Assembly (NCBI RefSeq): GCF_018918005.1
Contig: NZ_JAHLPR010000024.1
Location: 29,808-93,807, forward strand
Direction: 5' to 3'
DNA from: Paenibacillus sp. MSJ-34
GTDB taxonomy: Bacteria; Bacillota; Bacilli; Paenibacillales; Paenibacillaceae
DNA length: 64,000 nt
Part shown: piece by piece, positions 27,384 to 39,695 of the stretch
Numbering within the stretch: the first letter of the stretch is position 1
Layout: every line of letters starts with the position of its first letter
Made by a program: the position numbers and the translations under genes
Notes under the pieces: generated by a model
Told to the model about the DNA's origin: nothing
What the model saw: the letters and a program-made list of their open reading frames with translations, nothing else
Databases searched by the model: none

Positions 27384-27424
27384 CAAAAACGCCGTCCTCT
27401 TCCTTGAAAGGAAGAAGCGGCGTT
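27384..27424 (-). terminator. Terminator of metG
   Basis: AACGCCG pairs with CGGCGTT with an inner CTTCCTT-GAAAGGAAG hairpin (27389-27424), followed on the minus strand by TTTTTGGCG. Ten bases after the metG stop. Confidence 0.85.
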
Positions 27425-27433
27425 GGTATATCG

Positions 27434-29458
<2,025 letters not shown>

Positions 29459-29467
29459 TTAAAATGC

Positions 29468-29758
29468 AAAAAAACTCCCGTCCCATTATGGGACGAGAGT
29501 CTCGCTCACGTGTTACCACCCAAATTCCCGGTATCTTCGCAGATATCGGCTCCGTAAGTCCTTCCTCAGGACTGCCCCGTTAACGCCGGGTCGCGCCGTC
29601 CTCTTACGACAGCTTCGGATTCCCGCCGATCGGGCGTATCCATCATGAAGCAAGCCGCTCAAAGACGGTTCCTCCGGGACCATTTTCCAAAGTCATCCTA
29701 TACCGGTTTGCAGCTCCCCCGGCTCTCTGGACTAGGCTGGCGCTTTGTACTTATCCTT
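29468..29758 (-). promoter_or_regulatory. T-box riboswitch, methionine specifier
   Basis: The minus strand carries the CCAGAGAGCC motif of stem I, a probable ATG specifier at 29683-29681 within GGAAAATGGTCC, the T-box sequence AATTTGGGTGGTAACACG (29526-29509), and a terminator stem (29500-29474) followed by seven T. Uncharged tRNA-Met would stabilise the antiterminator and turn on metG. Confidence 0.92.
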
Positions 29759-29783
29759 TCACTGGAACGATATATATGAAGAT

Positions 29784-29813
29784 AATATACCGAATCGGGA
29801 CATCGATTGTCAA
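29784..29813 (-). promoter_or_regulatory. Promoter of the T-box-metG unit
   Basis: TTGACA (29813-29808), 18 bases, TATATT (29789-29784). It overlaps the end of yidD and lies about 25 bases before the T-box stem I. Confidence 0.75.
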
Positions 29814-30052
29814 GATTCTCCTTCTCCGCGCCGCGGCGGGACCGGATCGAATCCTCCCGGATGGAAAGGATGGCATTTGCAAATCCGCTTGACGGCCAAA
29901 TAGCTCCCTTTCGCGGCGCCGTGCAGCTCGATCGCTTCCAATGCGTAGGCCGAACAGGTCGGATAGAACCGGCATGTCGGCGGCTTTAACGGCGAAATGC
30001 ATTTGCGGTAAAAATGAATCAACCCTTTAAACACCAGTTTCATCATCTGCAA
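29810..30052 (-). CDS. yidD: YidD membrane protein insertion efficiency factor
   Basis: An 80-residue protein with the family pattern [35 protein letters not shown] and [18 protein letters not shown], including its conserved cysteines and amphipathic N-terminus. It assists YidC-type insertion at the inner membrane. Its start overlaps the end of zur by ten bases, so the two are translationally coupled. Confidence 0.92.
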   Translation of the reverse strand: MQMMKLVFKGLIHFYRKCISPLKPPTCRFYPTCSAYALEAIELHGAAKGSYLAVKRICKCHPFHPGGFDPVPPRRGEGES

Positions 30053-30456
30053 TCTTTACAATACCCGAATACTTCGAATTTATGTTTGACCACTTCGAAC
30101 TCGTCCGGCACGTCCGTTAACGGCATCGGACAAAAGGTAATCGGATATGTCTTCTCGCATTGCAAGCAAATCATATGGTGATGATGATGGGGTTCCGCAC
30201 AATGCACTTTGAATTTGACGCCGTCTTCGAAAACGACCTGCTCCAGCACGCCGAGTTGTTGCATGACTCGCAAATTGCGGTATACCGTATCGAAACTCAG
30301 GCCCGAATAATGCTTGCCCATGTACTCGTATACGTCCTTCGGCGTTAAATACCCGGACGATTCCGCGAACAGTTTGGCCAACGTTTTCCGTTGATCGGTA
30401 ATCCGCAATCCTTGATTGGACATAATTTTCGTGATTTGCTCCGTTGTCAACAACAT
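30043..30456 (-). CDS. zur: Zur zinc uptake repressor (Fur family)
   Basis: A 137-residue Fur-family protein. Helix-turn-helix with [31 protein letters not shown], the CPM segment, [12 protein letters not shown] and two CxxC motifs of the structural zinc site. The HHHHH-x-ICLxC and CPM...HKFE(V/I)(F/Y)G blocks match B. subtilis Zur better than Fur or PerR. The nearby zinc ABC operon has a Zur box, which supports the choice. Confidence 0.88.
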   Translation of the reverse strand: MLLTTEQITKIMSNQGLRITDQRKTLAKLFAESSGYLTPKDVYEYMGKHYSGLSFDTVYRNLRVMQQLGVLEQVVFEDGVKFKVHCAEPHHHHHMICLQCEKTYPITFCPMPLTDVPDEFEVVKHKFEVFGYCKDCR

Positions 30457-30535
30457 CGTTACCCCCGTCGCAATTGCTCGTTTCTTTTAATAATGCAACA
30501 AAACAAATTGGACGTCAAATCGGAGCTCTATTACT

Positions 30536-32698
30536 CTAGTCTTTTTTGTCAGGCAAAGGATAGAACAATAGATTTACAGGCAAATTGCTGCCGGACGCCG
30601 GCGAGAACACGATCGTCACTTTCTCTTCTCTGGACCCGGTGCGGTACAGAACGCTGGCTTCGTCCCGATTGTTCAAATTGCCCGACTCAGGCGCGGGAAC
30701 CAATTCCCCGTTCACCATAAATACGCCGGAGTATAAGCCGCCGCGCGGATTGAAGGAGATGAGCGTGTTCGGCGCTACCTTTTCCAAATAAATCGTATAA
30801 TAGACTCCATAGTTCCCAAGATTTACGCTATCCATGCCATTCATGAAATCTCTCCCGACGAGGAACGGATCGTCCGTCTTGTCGGCAAGCATCATGCGGG
30901 CCGGTTTATCCCCGATCGTTTCCGCGATGCTGATCGTGCGATTGGATCCTTGATACGTGCCGCGAATGTGTACGCCGTCGCGGTCAAGCAGCGTCAAGAA
31001 CGGAAGCGAAGCCATGACATCCTTCGATTCGTTCACCGCAACGACACGGTAACGAACCGGAGCGTCGGAATACAAATCGGCCATCATGCTGACGACTTGC
31101 CCCGGTTTGGCCGCTCTTGCGCTCAAGTCGGTCAAAATGAGCTTGCTTTCGCCCGGAGCTAAATTAACGGTCTGCCGCACGCCGCCTTTTTGCAATGACT
31201 CAAAGTAACGTTGCAACGATTTTTGTCCCGTAATCGATTCGAATTCATTCGGACCGGCGAATCCGACATGCTCGATCCCAAAGGCGACGTCAAAATCGTA
31301 CGGGTTGGTGGCGACCACATAAAACTTCAAATTTTGGTTGGAAATATTTTTATGATGGATCAAGAAGCGCATGTCGCCGTTGATCGTATCGTCGTAAACG
31401 ACTCCTTCGGTCGTCACGCTTTCCGGGCTGTTGCTGCGAAGCAGCACTTTGCCCCAATCCGTGCTTTTGAATTGAATTTTCGGCAATTCGAGCACGCTGC
31501 CGCCGTTGAATGTATATTTTTCCCCGACAGGGGTATACAGTTTATTAAAATCGTCTCTTGTGTACAACGTTTCTTCCGTGATGGTAATCGTCTTTTCGTA
31601 CTCGCTGCTCAAGCCGTATTTATCGGTAACCTTCAATTTAATCGTTTGTTGTCCCGGGGTAAAGAAGGCGCGCTCTTTATTGTCCCATTTGCGTTCGACG
31701 ATCGAATCTTCTTCATCGGTACTTTGGTCTTGAATGCTGATCAATTCGCCCATCCGGTACGTATCCTGATTCGTCACGAAAAAGGCGACAGGCGGTTGTT
31801 TGGCCGGTCTGACATTGACCGTCACGGAATACGGTTTACTCCATACGCCGTTCTCGTCGCGAACCCAACGGGTAATGACATGCAAGCCCGGCTCTTGGAA
31901 AATCTCTTCTTTCCCTTCCCAGCGTTCTTCGACAATGGTTAAACCGCGCGGGTGGGAAGAGCGGTCTTCGTATTCGACTCTCGTTTGTTCGGCGCGAATA
32001 TCTTGCGTTTTCACGATAAATTCCGCGCTCGGAGCGGAGTATAAGTTAAGTATAATTTCTTTCGTTTCCGCATTGAACGTTAGCGGAATATTCAACGCTT
32101 GCGTAATGGTCGTCAGCGGCACCATAAAAATATCATTTTGCGAGTAGGCCGGACCATGCGCTTTTTTCTTCACGCCGTCAACCGTATAAGTTGCGCTGTC
32201 CATTTTGAAGCGTATTTCATGACCTCCGCTTTGCAGCACCGTTTCTTTCGTCGAATTGTCGAACGATACGTTAATGCCGACACGTTCCGCCAAAGAGCGC
32301 AGAGAGACGTAAGAATTACCGTCCTTGACCGTCACCGGCTGAAGCGCGGTATATTCCGTGCCATTATGAATCATTTTATCGCTGTTCGCTTTTAAGATCA
32401 GCAGATCTTGCTCCTCTTGCGATTCGGCCGGATCGACCGTCGCCGGACCGTTCCCCGCCGTTTCTTGCGGATCTGCCGTTTGTTCCGTATCAGGCGCTTC
32501 CTCCGTTACCGGCGTTTCCCCCGGTCGTTCCGCTTGTTCTTCCGTCATGTCCGTTTTAGCTTCGTTCTGCGGATTGGCGGTCGTTTGTTCCGCCGCGGAT
32601 TGCGACGCATCGGCCTGCTCTGCCGAAACGGCGGATGCCATTAATAATTGCGAAATAATCAGTGTAGAAATGAGCATCGTTTTAAATAGTTTCATCAT
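30536..32698 (-). CDS. Secreted stalk-domain protein with Ig-like repeats
   Basis: A 720-residue exported protein. Signal peptide (about 1-26, ASAVSA-E), a long Glu/Thr/Pro-rich linker (27-100), one copper amine oxidase N-terminal (stalk) domain (about 100-210, SYVSLRSLAERVGINVSF and IFMVPLTTITQALNI), two Ig/PKD-like domains (VTRWVRDENGVWSKPYSVTVNV and QTIKLKVTDKYGLSSEYEKTITI), then a large uncharacterised domain. The start at 32698 is chosen because GAGG precedes it; the ORF extends four codons further. Probably a cell-surface protein; no enzyme motif seen. Confidence 0.75.
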   Translation of the reverse strand: MMKLFKTMLISTLIISQLLMASAVSAEQADASQSAAEQTTANPQNEAKTDMTEEQAERPGETPVTEEAPDTEQTADPQETAGNGPATVDPAESQEEQDLLILKANSDKMIHNGTEYTALQPVTVKDGNSYVSLRSLAERVGINVSFDNSTKETVLQSGGHEIRFKMDSATYTVDGVKKKAHGPAYSQNDIFMVPLTTITQALNIPLTFNAETKEIILNLYSAPSAEFIVKTQDIRAEQTRVEYEDRSSHPRGLTIVEERWEGKEEIFQEPGLHVITRWVRDENGVWSKPYSVTVNVRPAKQPPVAFFVTNQDTYRMGELISIQDQSTDEEDSIVERKWDNKERAFFTPGQQTIKLKVTDKYGLSSEYEKTITITEETLYTRDDFNKLYTPVGEKYTFNGGSVLELPKIQFKSTDWGKVLLRSNSPESVTTEGVVYDDTINGDMRFLIHHKNISNQNLKFYVVATNPYDFDVAFGIEHVGFAGPNEFESITGQKSLQRYFESLQKGGVRQTVNLAPGESKLILTDLSARAAKPGQVVSMMADLYSDAPVRYRVVAVNESKDVMASLPFLTLLDRDGVHIRGTYQGSNRTISIAETIGDKPARMMLADKTDDPFLVGRDFMNGMDSVNLGNYGVYYTIYLEKVAPNTLISFNPRGGLYSGVFMVNGELVPAPESGNLNNRDEASVLYRTGSREEKVTIVFSPASGSNLPVNLLFYPLPDKKD

Positions 32699-32807
32699 AG
32701 ACTCCCTCATATCCGTTATCGTGTCAGTGTTGACAATGTATAGACGCAGGAAAGGTTGAAAAGTTTCTTCGCTAGTGCAAATTTCTCAATAAATTCGGGA
32801 AACGCAC

Positions 32808-32838
32808 AAAAAAGCCGGCACGCTATCATATTGCCGGC
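32808..32838 (-). terminator. Terminator of the nagZ transcript
   Basis: On the minus strand TGCCGGC... pairs: GCCGGCA (32838-32832 complement) with TGCCGGC, followed by TTTTTT (32813-32808). It ends the sugar-locus transcript. Confidence 0.85.
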
Positions 32839-32865
32839 CCAAAGTACGAAACATCTTTGTTCTCG

Positions 32866-34500
32866 TTACGATTGCAATGTTGCGGAATGCCCGAACGGAT
32901 ACTCGGCCGCAATGGCGACCGGAAGCTTTCCGCGCGCCGGAATGGCGCCTGCCAATACTTTGCCGAGCGCCGCCATCGTCATCGGTCGATTTTCATAGCA
33001 GCATAAATAAGTCGCAATGTCCGGAAATTGGTTCAAATCGTACGGATTTCTTGTCGAGGCGACGACAAGTTTCACGCCGCTGCGCGCCGCAAGCTCGCGG
33101 ACGATCTCAACTTGCCCTTCGTGCAGCGTCGATACCGCATTATAGGTGGCGACGACGATTTGCTTATACCCGGCGCAAGCTTCGATCGCATTGCGCACTT
33201 CTTCCGGTTCGGGATTCGTTCCGATTCGTAATTCTTGAACGTTCGCCATCGATTCGGATAAAGCGGCAGCCAGCGTATACCTTTGTTCGACCGGTTCGTC
33301 GACTTCCGTCCTCTCCTTCACTTCCGGCCAAATGACGATCGTAGGCTCATTCTTGTCCAAAGGCAACTGGCCGTCATCCTTCACAAGCGTGACGCTCTGT
33401 TCGCAAATTTGCCGCACGATGTCTTTCCTTGCGGTTGTGCCGAAACGAGAGGCAAAGTCGGCCGTTACCCGGCTAAACCGATCCATTTGGCGCTTGCGTT
33501 TCAACTCCATAATTCGCTTGACGGACTCGTCGATTTGCGCTTCCGGCACCCTGCCCGACTCGACGGCGGCGATGACCGCTTCGATGGAAGCGACCTGGCT
33601 TTCGAACGTATGGCTGACAAGAACGAGATCGGCTCCCGCCTCGACCGCCATAACCGCTCCTTCGGCAACGCCGAAATGTTTCGATATGGCATGCATCTCC
33701 ATGCAATCCGTAATGATGACGCCGTTATACTTCAATTCTCCTCGGAGCAAATCCGTCAGCACATGACGCGATAACGTCGCCGGCTTCGATGCGGGTTCGA
33801 AGGCGGGAAACATGACATGGGCCGTCATGATCGCATCCACCCCTTCTTCGATAGCCCGTTTAAACGGAACGAGTTCCAGGTTGAATAATCGTTCCCTCTC
33901 ATGCGGCACTTCGGCCAATCCGTAATGCGTATCGGATTCCGTGTCTCCATGACCCGGAAAATGCTTTGCCGTCGCCGCGATCCCCGCTTCCTGCAAACCC
34001 CGAATCGCCACCGCGCCCATCTCCGCTACCAGATCGGCGCGTTCGCCGTACGACCGGACGCCGATCACCGGATTGAGCGCATTGTTGTTCACATCGACGC
34101 TCGGCGCGAAATTTACATTAATACCCAAATCCCGCAGCTCGAGTCCGCATATTCGCGCGGCTTCATAAGCCAGATCGATATTGCGCGTCGCGCCGATCGC
34201 CATATTGCCCGGAACGAGCGTTACTTCATCGCTATCGATTCGCGCCACCATTCCGCCTTCCTGATCGATGCTGATCAATAGCGGAATATCCGATTGTTCT
34301 TCATTCCACTTCTGCAAATCGTAGGACAGCCCGGCGATCTGCCCGACTTCGCGCACATTTCTGCGGAAATAAATAATGCCGCCCAAATGATAGTTCGAAA
34401 TCAGCGCCTTAATGTCATCATTCGGGACATAGCCTTCAAAACCGCAAACAAACATTTGGCCTACCTTTTCCGCCAAGGACATGGAATTGATCTGTTTCAA
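32866..34500 (-). CDS. nagZ: GH3 beta-N-acetylhexosaminidase (NagZ-like)
   Basis: A 544-residue glycoside hydrolase family 3 enzyme. The TIM barrel has LISIDQEGGMVAR, NFAPSVDVN, KHFPGHGDTESDTHYG (the Asp-His acid/base dyad loop typical of NagZ) and VIITDCMEMHAI with the nucleophile Asp. A second alpha/beta-sandwich domain (about 370-544) is present, as in B. subtilis NagZ. No signal peptide is seen, so it is cytosolic or released. Overlaps the regulator gene by four bases, so it closes the uptake operon and hints that the substrate contains N-acetylhexosamine. Confidence 0.9.
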   Translation of the reverse strand: MKQINSMSLAEKVGQMFVCGFEGYVPNDDIKALISNYHLGGIIYFRRNVREVGQIAGLSYDLQKWNEEQSDIPLLISIDQEGGMVARIDSDEVTLVPGNMAIGATRNIDLAYEAARICGLELRDLGINVNFAPSVDVNNNALNPVIGVRSYGERADLVAEMGAVAIRGLQEAGIAATAKHFPGHGDTESDTHYGLAEVPHERERLFNLELVPFKRAIEEGVDAIMTAHVMFPAFEPASKPATLSRHVLTDLLRGELKYNGVIITDCMEMHAISKHFGVAEGAVMAVEAGADLVLVSHTFESQVASIEAVIAAVESGRVPEAQIDESVKRIMELKRKRQMDRFSRVTADFASRFGTTARKDIVRQICEQSVTLVKDDGQLPLDKNEPTIVIWPEVKERTEVDEPVEQRYTLAAALSESMANVQELRIGTNPEPEEVRNAIEACAGYKQIVVATYNAVSTLHEGQVEIVRELAARSGVKLVVASTRNPYDLNQFPDIATYLCCYENRPMTMAALGKVLAGAIPARGKLPVAIAAEYPFGHSATLQS

Positions 34501-36092
34501 ATGCCTGCATCCTTTCTTTCCCGGTATTCTGAGGGTGTCATGCCAGTATATTTTTGAAAGACTTTCGTAAAATACCTTCTCTCCAAGTATCCCACAAGCG
34601 AGCCGATTTGGGTAATGCTTTTATCGCTCATCAGCAGGAGAGATTTCGCCAATTCCATTCGTTGTTTCGTTAAATATTCCACGAACGTTTCGCCGAAATG
34701 ATTTTTGAACAACAAGCTGAAATAGCTGCAACTGATTCCGAGATGATCGGCAATCTCTTCGATGCCGATGTCGGAGGACAGATTGCGCGTAATATAATCT
34801 TTGGCGGAAATCATCAGCAGTTCGCTCGATTTTTTGTTCAGCGCCGCGTCGGTCGAACGATGCACAAGCTCCGCGATCATTTGCAGCAAATCTTTCACGC
34901 TGACGCTATGCTGCAAATTTTTCCATACGGCTTCTTCTTCCTTCGTCGAGACGACATCCATCTCCCGCATTTCCCGCAGCAAATGGATGACGACATAATG
35001 CAGCAGCCGTTCGGCCCGCACGAGCGACTGCTCCGACATTGCAAGCAAATTCGATTGCAGCGATTGCAGCGTCCGTTCGATTTTCGCGCGATCGCAATGC
35101 CGCAGTCCGGATACGATATCTTCGATTAATTGCCACTCCGAAACGGTCGGATTGGAATGGTCGTGCGATTTGTTTTTGACGGAAATGAGCTGTTCGCTGA
35201 GCGGATTGACGAGCAGCAAGCGCTGAATGTTTTTGTAGGCCTCCGATAGTCCGTCCAGCCGGATCGGCCCGTGCTCGATTCCGACGCTAACGGTAAATTT
35301 CACATGTTGCTTGACGGCTTCCCGCAGCTTTGCCGCCCAGGCCATTGCCTTCTCTTCGCGCAAAGGCAGCATCCCTTTGAAAAACTGGACGATCAAGCAC
35401 CATTCGCCTTCCCGCGTCTGCAGTGCCGCGTATTTAATATGACAATCGTGAAGCGCTTCCTGCAGCACATTATTCACCGCGAAATTCCACAGTTTCCGTT
35501 CGTTGTCGTTCCATGCGGTCGACATTTGCGAATATCCGTCCAAATCGACCAGGAACAGCGCGTATTCCAAATCGTCCACATTCTGGTCCGCTTCCGAAAT
35601 GACATAACGTTCATTAATTAAGGAATAACCCATTAATTGATCGAACATCATCTTTTCGTACGCCAATCGTACGACCCGGCCCCACCTGCGCTCCGCCACC
35701 ATCTTTTCCAGCTTATGCGCACGGATCAGGCCGACAATGTTCCGCACCGTTTCTTCCAATTCCTCGTAATTGATCGGTTTCGAGATATAGTCCCGAACGC
35801 CGTGCTGCAGCGCGACTCTAGCATATTCGAATTCTTCATAGCCCGTCAGCATAATAATTTCGCAATCCGAATCGATTTTGCGGTATTCCCGCAAAAAAGC
35901 CATGCCGTCCATGACGGGCATGCGGATGTCGCATAATATTAAATCCGGGCGCTCGACGGACGCGAGCTCAAGCGCTTCCATTCCGTTGCGGGCCAAACCT
36001 ACTTCGATATCCAACTCTTCCCAAGGAATGACTTGTTTCAAATTATTTAAAATATGAACTTCATCGTCGACCAACATCGCTTTCAGATTCAT
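34497..36092 (-). CDS. YesN-type response regulator (REC plus AraC DNA-binding)
   Basis: A 531-residue regulator. N-terminal receiver domain with the acidic pair in MLVDDEVHI, the phospho-accepting Asp in LILCDIRMPVMDG (about 55) and the lysine in DYISKPI. A long middle region (about 130-420) and a C-terminal AraC-type domain with two helix-turn-helix units (IGIEEIADHLGISCSYFSLLFK and ITQIGSLVGYLERRYFTKVFQKYTGMTPSEYR). Partner of the kinase gene it overlaps by 32 bases. The ATG at 36092 has AGGTGA nearby; the frame begins with GTG at 36101. Confidence 0.92.
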   Translation of the reverse strand: MNLKAMLVDDEVHILNNLKQVIPWEELDIEVGLARNGMEALELASVERPDLILCDIRMPVMDGMAFLREYRKIDSDCEIIMLTGYEEFEYARVALQHGVRDYISKPINYEELEETVRNIVGLIRAHKLEKMVAERRWGRVVRLAYEKMMFDQLMGYSLINERYVISEADQNVDDLEYALFLVDLDGYSQMSTAWNDNERKLWNFAVNNVLQEALHDCHIKYAALQTREGEWCLIVQFFKGMLPLREEKAMAWAAKLREAVKQHVKFTVSVGIEHGPIRLDGLSEAYKNIQRLLLVNPLSEQLISVKNKSHDHSNPTVSEWQLIEDIVSGLRHCDRAKIERTLQSLQSNLLAMSEQSLVRAERLLHYVVIHLLREMREMDVVSTKEEEAVWKNLQHSVSVKDLLQMIAELVHRSTDAALNKKSSELLMISAKDYITRNLSSDIGIEEIADHLGISCSYFSLLFKNHFGETFVEYLTKQRMELAKSLLLMSDKSITQIGSLVGYLERRYFTKVFQKYTGMTPSEYRERKDAGI

Positions 36093-37917
36093 TAATATCA
36101 CCTAACCCGTACCTAGGGATTATACACTGAATGATAGTTCCTTGATTAACCTCGGAGCAAATAAACAATCCGTATCCCGGACCGTATTGTATGCGTATGC
36201 GGTCGGCGACGCTGCGCACGCCTAACCCGCGGCGTTCCACATTGGCCTCTGCCGGTGCGTCCTTCGATGGATCGTCGCTTTGCAAATAGCGGAAATTTTT
36301 GAGCTGTTCGCCCGAAATGCCGATCCCGTTATCTTCTACGAAGATGACGACCTTATTGCCGTCAAGCCGGCCTTTAATATGAATAAACCCTTTATATTGA
36401 ATCCCTTCAAACCCGTGTTGAATGCAATTCTCAACCAGCGGCTGCAGTGTGAGCTTCAGAATGGTGCATCTCATCACTTCGTCCGGAATGGAAATTTCAT
36501 AATCGAACAAATCTTCAAAACGAAATTTTTGAATTTCCAAATAACTGCGCAAATGTTCGATCTCTTGTTTAATTGTAATTTCTTCTTTGTCTTGAATGCT
36601 GATTCGCAATATATTCCCGAGACGGTGCACCATTTGGCTTACAATACGTCCCTTATTCTGAATCGCCAGCACATTAATGGATTCCAATGTGTTAAATAGA
36701 AAATGCGGCTTGATTTGCGCCTGGAGCACGCGCATTTCCGCCTTGTTCTTATGGTTTTGCTCCAATTTCACTTGTTCGAGCAACTGATTGACCCGGTCGA
36801 TCAAGCTGTTGAACCCTTTCGCGAGCAAATGCAATTCATCGTTCCCTTTCTCGTTCACTCGCACTTGCAGATCGCCCGTTTCCACCCGCCGCATAAAACG
36901 TACGATGCGGATAATCGATCGGGTGATTCGGTTCATAAATAACAAGAAAAATAGAAATGCGGCCAATAAACTGACGGTTGTTATCGTACCGATCCACTTA
37001 ATAAACAAAGTGATGTCTTCGGACAACGATTTCCATGAAGTCACGGATACGAGATACCAGTCCAAATCGGGCATTTCGTTGACGGAGATAACGCTTTCCG
37101 AATTGTTGAAATTGCCTCGATAGCTTTGGTAACCCGGCGCGAGATTCAAATTGGCCGGAATATATTTTTGCAAATATTGTCCGTCGTCTTGCTGCGAACT
37201 GTCATACAATATTAATCCGTGCTTATTGACGAGAAAGAAACGGATTTGCTTCAAATTATCATTATAGCGGAAACTATTAAAAATTTTTTCCAGTTCCCAA
37301 TTTTTAATTTGAACGACCAAAATCCCCATATTTTTGAGCGTCCATAAATCTTTCACGACGCGAATTTGCGTGAAAACAGGTTCGGTACCCGTCAATTCCG
37401 GAAATTCGTTAGGACCGATCCAGAGCGGACTTCCGTTGCGCTCCATCGTTTCCCGGTACATCGGATGATTGTTAAATTCCTCGAAAGGGAGAGCTTTGAA
37501 ATTTTCCTTTGTAAAAATGGACACAATGTTCGAATTGCTAAAAGCGTATTGATTGAAATTATAGAGGAATGCATAACTGATCGATGGATGGTTGTACAGT
37601 AAATTGCGGAAATTCCGCTGCGTTTCGTTCATATTCAACCGGTCCAAATCGGTAATGTTTTGCTTTTTCGGATCTTTCGCATTTAATGCGGATTGAAAGA
37701 AAGAGTTTACAATTCCGTTATCCGTTACTTTGTTCATTTCTTTGAAAATGAACTGAATATTTTGACTGACGGCTTTTAATGTTAATTCGGATTGCTGCTT
37801 ATACTGCTTCTCGATTAAATAAGTGGAGATATAGAACGTAGCGGTCCCCAACGAAAACAAAGGAATAATGATCAGCGCAATAAAAGCGATAAACAATTTT
37901 TTACGCAAATTCATCAT
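36061..37917 (-). CDS. YesM-type sensor histidine kinase
   Basis: A 618-residue membrane kinase. Membrane helices at about 8-28 and 300-322 flank an extracellular sensor domain. HAMP segment (VETGDLQVRVNEKGNDELHLL), phosphoacceptor His in AQIKPHFLFNTLESINVLA, N box QPLVENCIQHGF, G box VEDNGIGIS and GLGVRSVADRI. This matches the LytS/YesM His-kinase family. It would sense the ligand or binding protein of the ABC system and phosphorylate the YesN regulator. Confidence 0.92.
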   Translation of the reverse strand: MMNLRKKLFIAFIALIIIPLFSLGTATFYISTYLIEKQYKQQSELTLKAVSQNIQFIFKEMNKVTDNGIVNSFFQSALNAKDPKKQNITDLDRLNMNETQRNFRNLLYNHPSISYAFLYNFNQYAFSNSNIVSIFTKENFKALPFEEFNNHPMYRETMERNGSPLWIGPNEFPELTGTEPVFTQIRVVKDLWTLKNMGILVVQIKNWELEKIFNSFRYNDNLKQIRFFLVNKHGLILYDSSQQDDGQYLQKYIPANLNLAPGYQSYRGNFNNSESVISVNEMPDLDWYLVSVTSWKSLSEDITLFIKWIGTITTVSLLAAFLFFLLFMNRITRSIIRIVRFMRRVETGDLQVRVNEKGNDELHLLAKGFNSLIDRVNQLLEQVKLEQNHKNKAEMRVLQAQIKPHFLFNTLESINVLAIQNKGRIVSQMVHRLGNILRISIQDKEEITIKQEIEHLRSYLEIQKFRFEDLFDYEISIPDEVMRCTILKLTLQPLVENCIQHGFEGIQYKGFIHIKGRLDGNKVVIFVEDNGIGISGEQLKNFRYLQSDDPSKDAPAEANVERRGLGVRSVADRIRIQYGPGYGLFICSEVNQGTIIQCIIPRYGLGDINESESDVGRR

Positions 37918-37938
37918 TCCTCTTGCTCCCTTGGGGCG

Positions 37939-38769
37939 TTAGCCTTTAATGCTTCCGGCGGTAACGCCTTCGATAATTTTCTCTTGTAAAAAGACGTAAA
38001 TAATCATGACCGGTACGACGCTATACACAATGCCCGCAGACATCTGGGCATAGTTCGTATAAAACTTGTCGCGGAATCCAACCATTCCGACAGGCAGCGT
38101 CTTTAACTCGTCGTTCGAAAGGAAATAGTTTGCAAGTAGAAATTCATTCCAGTTCCCCATAAAGTTTAGTATAAAAACGGTGACTAGGGATGGAACCATA
38201 AGCGGTATCATAATTCTAGCAAAAATCCCCTGCGCCCTCAACCCGTCGACAACGGCCGCTTCTTCAATTTCGCTTGGAAAGGAACGCATAAAAGCGGTCA
38301 GGATGACGACGGTAATCGGAATCGAATTCGCGATATAAGGGATAATCAAAGCCATATGCGTGTTGAGTACGCCTATTTGTCCCATCAATAAATAGATCGG
38401 CAGCAGCAGCGAATTGTTCGGGATAAGAATGCCGACAAGAATCAACGAGTAGACAACGACGCTGATTTTGCCGAATCTCATCCGCGTTACGGCGAACGCC
38501 AGCATGGAGCTGATTAAAATCGTCCCGACCGTCGCGATTAAGGCGATATACAAGCTATTGAAAAAATACGTGCTAATATTCGCGTTGACCCAAGCCCGAA
38601 CGTAGTTCTCAAAAGCGAATTCCGTCGGCAGTCCGAACGGATTCAAGGCAATTTCCGTATTGTTGCGCTTTACGGAAGAAAAAATGACGAATAGAAACGG
38701 ATATAAAACGATTAGTACATAAGCCAGCAGAAAAAAATGCGGTATTCCCCTCTTTAGCGTTCTCATCAA
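37939..38769 (-). CDS. Carbohydrate ABC transporter permease (MalG-type)
   Basis: A 276-residue permease with six helices and the EAA loop EIEEAAVVDGLRAQGIFARIMIPLM. The C-terminus VVPVMIIYVFLQEKIIEGVTAGSIKG is typical of the CUT1 second permease. It overlaps the first permease gene by four bases. No ATPase is encoded in the locus, so a shared MsmX-type ATPase is expected elsewhere. Confidence 0.92.
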   Translation of the reverse strand: MMRTLKRGIPHFFLLAYVLIVLYPFLFVIFSSVKRNNTEIALNPFGLPTEFAFENYVRAWVNANISTYFFNSLYIALIATVGTILISSMLAFAVTRMRFGKISVVVYSLILVGILIPNNSLLLPIYLLMGQIGVLNTHMALIIPYIANSIPITVVILTAFMRSFPSEIEEAAVVDGLRAQGIFARIMIPLMVPSLVTVFILNFMGNWNEFLLANYFLSNDELKTLPVGMVGFRDKFYTNYAQMSAGIVYSVVPVMIIYVFLQEKIIEGVTAGSIKG

Positions 38770-39650
38770 TATTCGACCCTTTCGCTTCGTCTTGCAAAAA
38801 CCCCTTGATAAATTCCTGTGATAATGAGCGTTAAGATGAAGATTAATACCGTAATTGCGTTGCCGAGGCCGTATTGAAAGCTGGTGATGGCGTGTTTAAT
38901 CATATAGGTGATCAACACGTCCGTCGTTGACGCAGGCCCCCCTTTCGTCATAACAACGACAATGTCGGCCGCCTTCATCGCACCCGCTACCGACAGCAAG
39001 ACGACGACGGAGATGACCGGCATAATTAACGGGATCGTAATGCGGGTCGCACGCTGATACTTCGTAGCTCCGTCGATTAATGCCGCTTCTTCGACTTCTC
39101 TCGGAATGCCCAAAATGGCGGCCAGCACTAAGATAATATAGAATCCGGTCCATTGCCAGGCGTTCGTGATCAATATCGACAGCATCGCCAAGTTTTGTTC
39201 CGCAAGCCAATACAGCGGTTCGATTCCGAACAAGCCCAGCACTTTATTAAGCAAACCGACATCGGGGTTGTAAATAAATCCCCACAGAATACCGATGACT
39301 GCCGTCGACATGATGGAAGGCATGAAAACGGCCGACTTGTAAAAGCCTTTCAAACGCTTCACGTTCGCGATCAATAAGGAGAAAATAATAATGAGCGGCA
39401 ATTGAATGAGCAAAGAGAAAGCGATGAAATAAAAGTTGTTTAATGCCGCTTTCCAAAAACTCGGATCCTGCAGCGCTTTGGAAAAATTCTTCATGCCCGC
39501 AAACGTATAATTACTCGAAATACCGTTCCAATCGGTAAAACTATAATAAATCGAAGTAATTAAAGGGTATACGAAAAAAGCGACAAATAGCGCTAAAGCC
39601 GGCAATATAAAGCAAATATAAATAATCGGACTTCGTAACGCTCTGTTCAT
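38766..39650 (-). CDS. Carbohydrate ABC transporter permease (MalF-type)
   Basis: A 294-residue permease with six helices. EAA motif EVEEAALIDGATKYQRATRITIPLI; the N-terminal IYICFILPALALFVAFFVYPLITSIYYSF is typical. The ATG at 39650 follows GGAGGTTTCT directly; the frame extends to 39710 without a site. First of the two permeases. Confidence 0.92.
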   Translation of the reverse strand: MNRALRSPIIYICFILPALALFVAFFVYPLITSIYYSFTDWNGISSNYTFAGMKNFSKALQDPSFWKAALNNFYFIAFSLLIQLPLIIIFSLLIANVKRLKGFYKSAVFMPSIMSTAVIGILWGFIYNPDVGLLNKVLGLFGIEPLYWLAEQNLAMLSILITNAWQWTGFYIILVLAAILGIPREVEEAALIDGATKYQRATRITIPLIMPVISVVVLLSVAGAMKAADIVVVMTKGGPASTTDVLITYMIKHAITSFQYGLGNAITVLIFILTLIITGIYQGVFARRSERVEY

Positions 39651-39695
39651 AGAAACCTCCAGCACATTATGACATCGATCTGAAGCGAATATTTG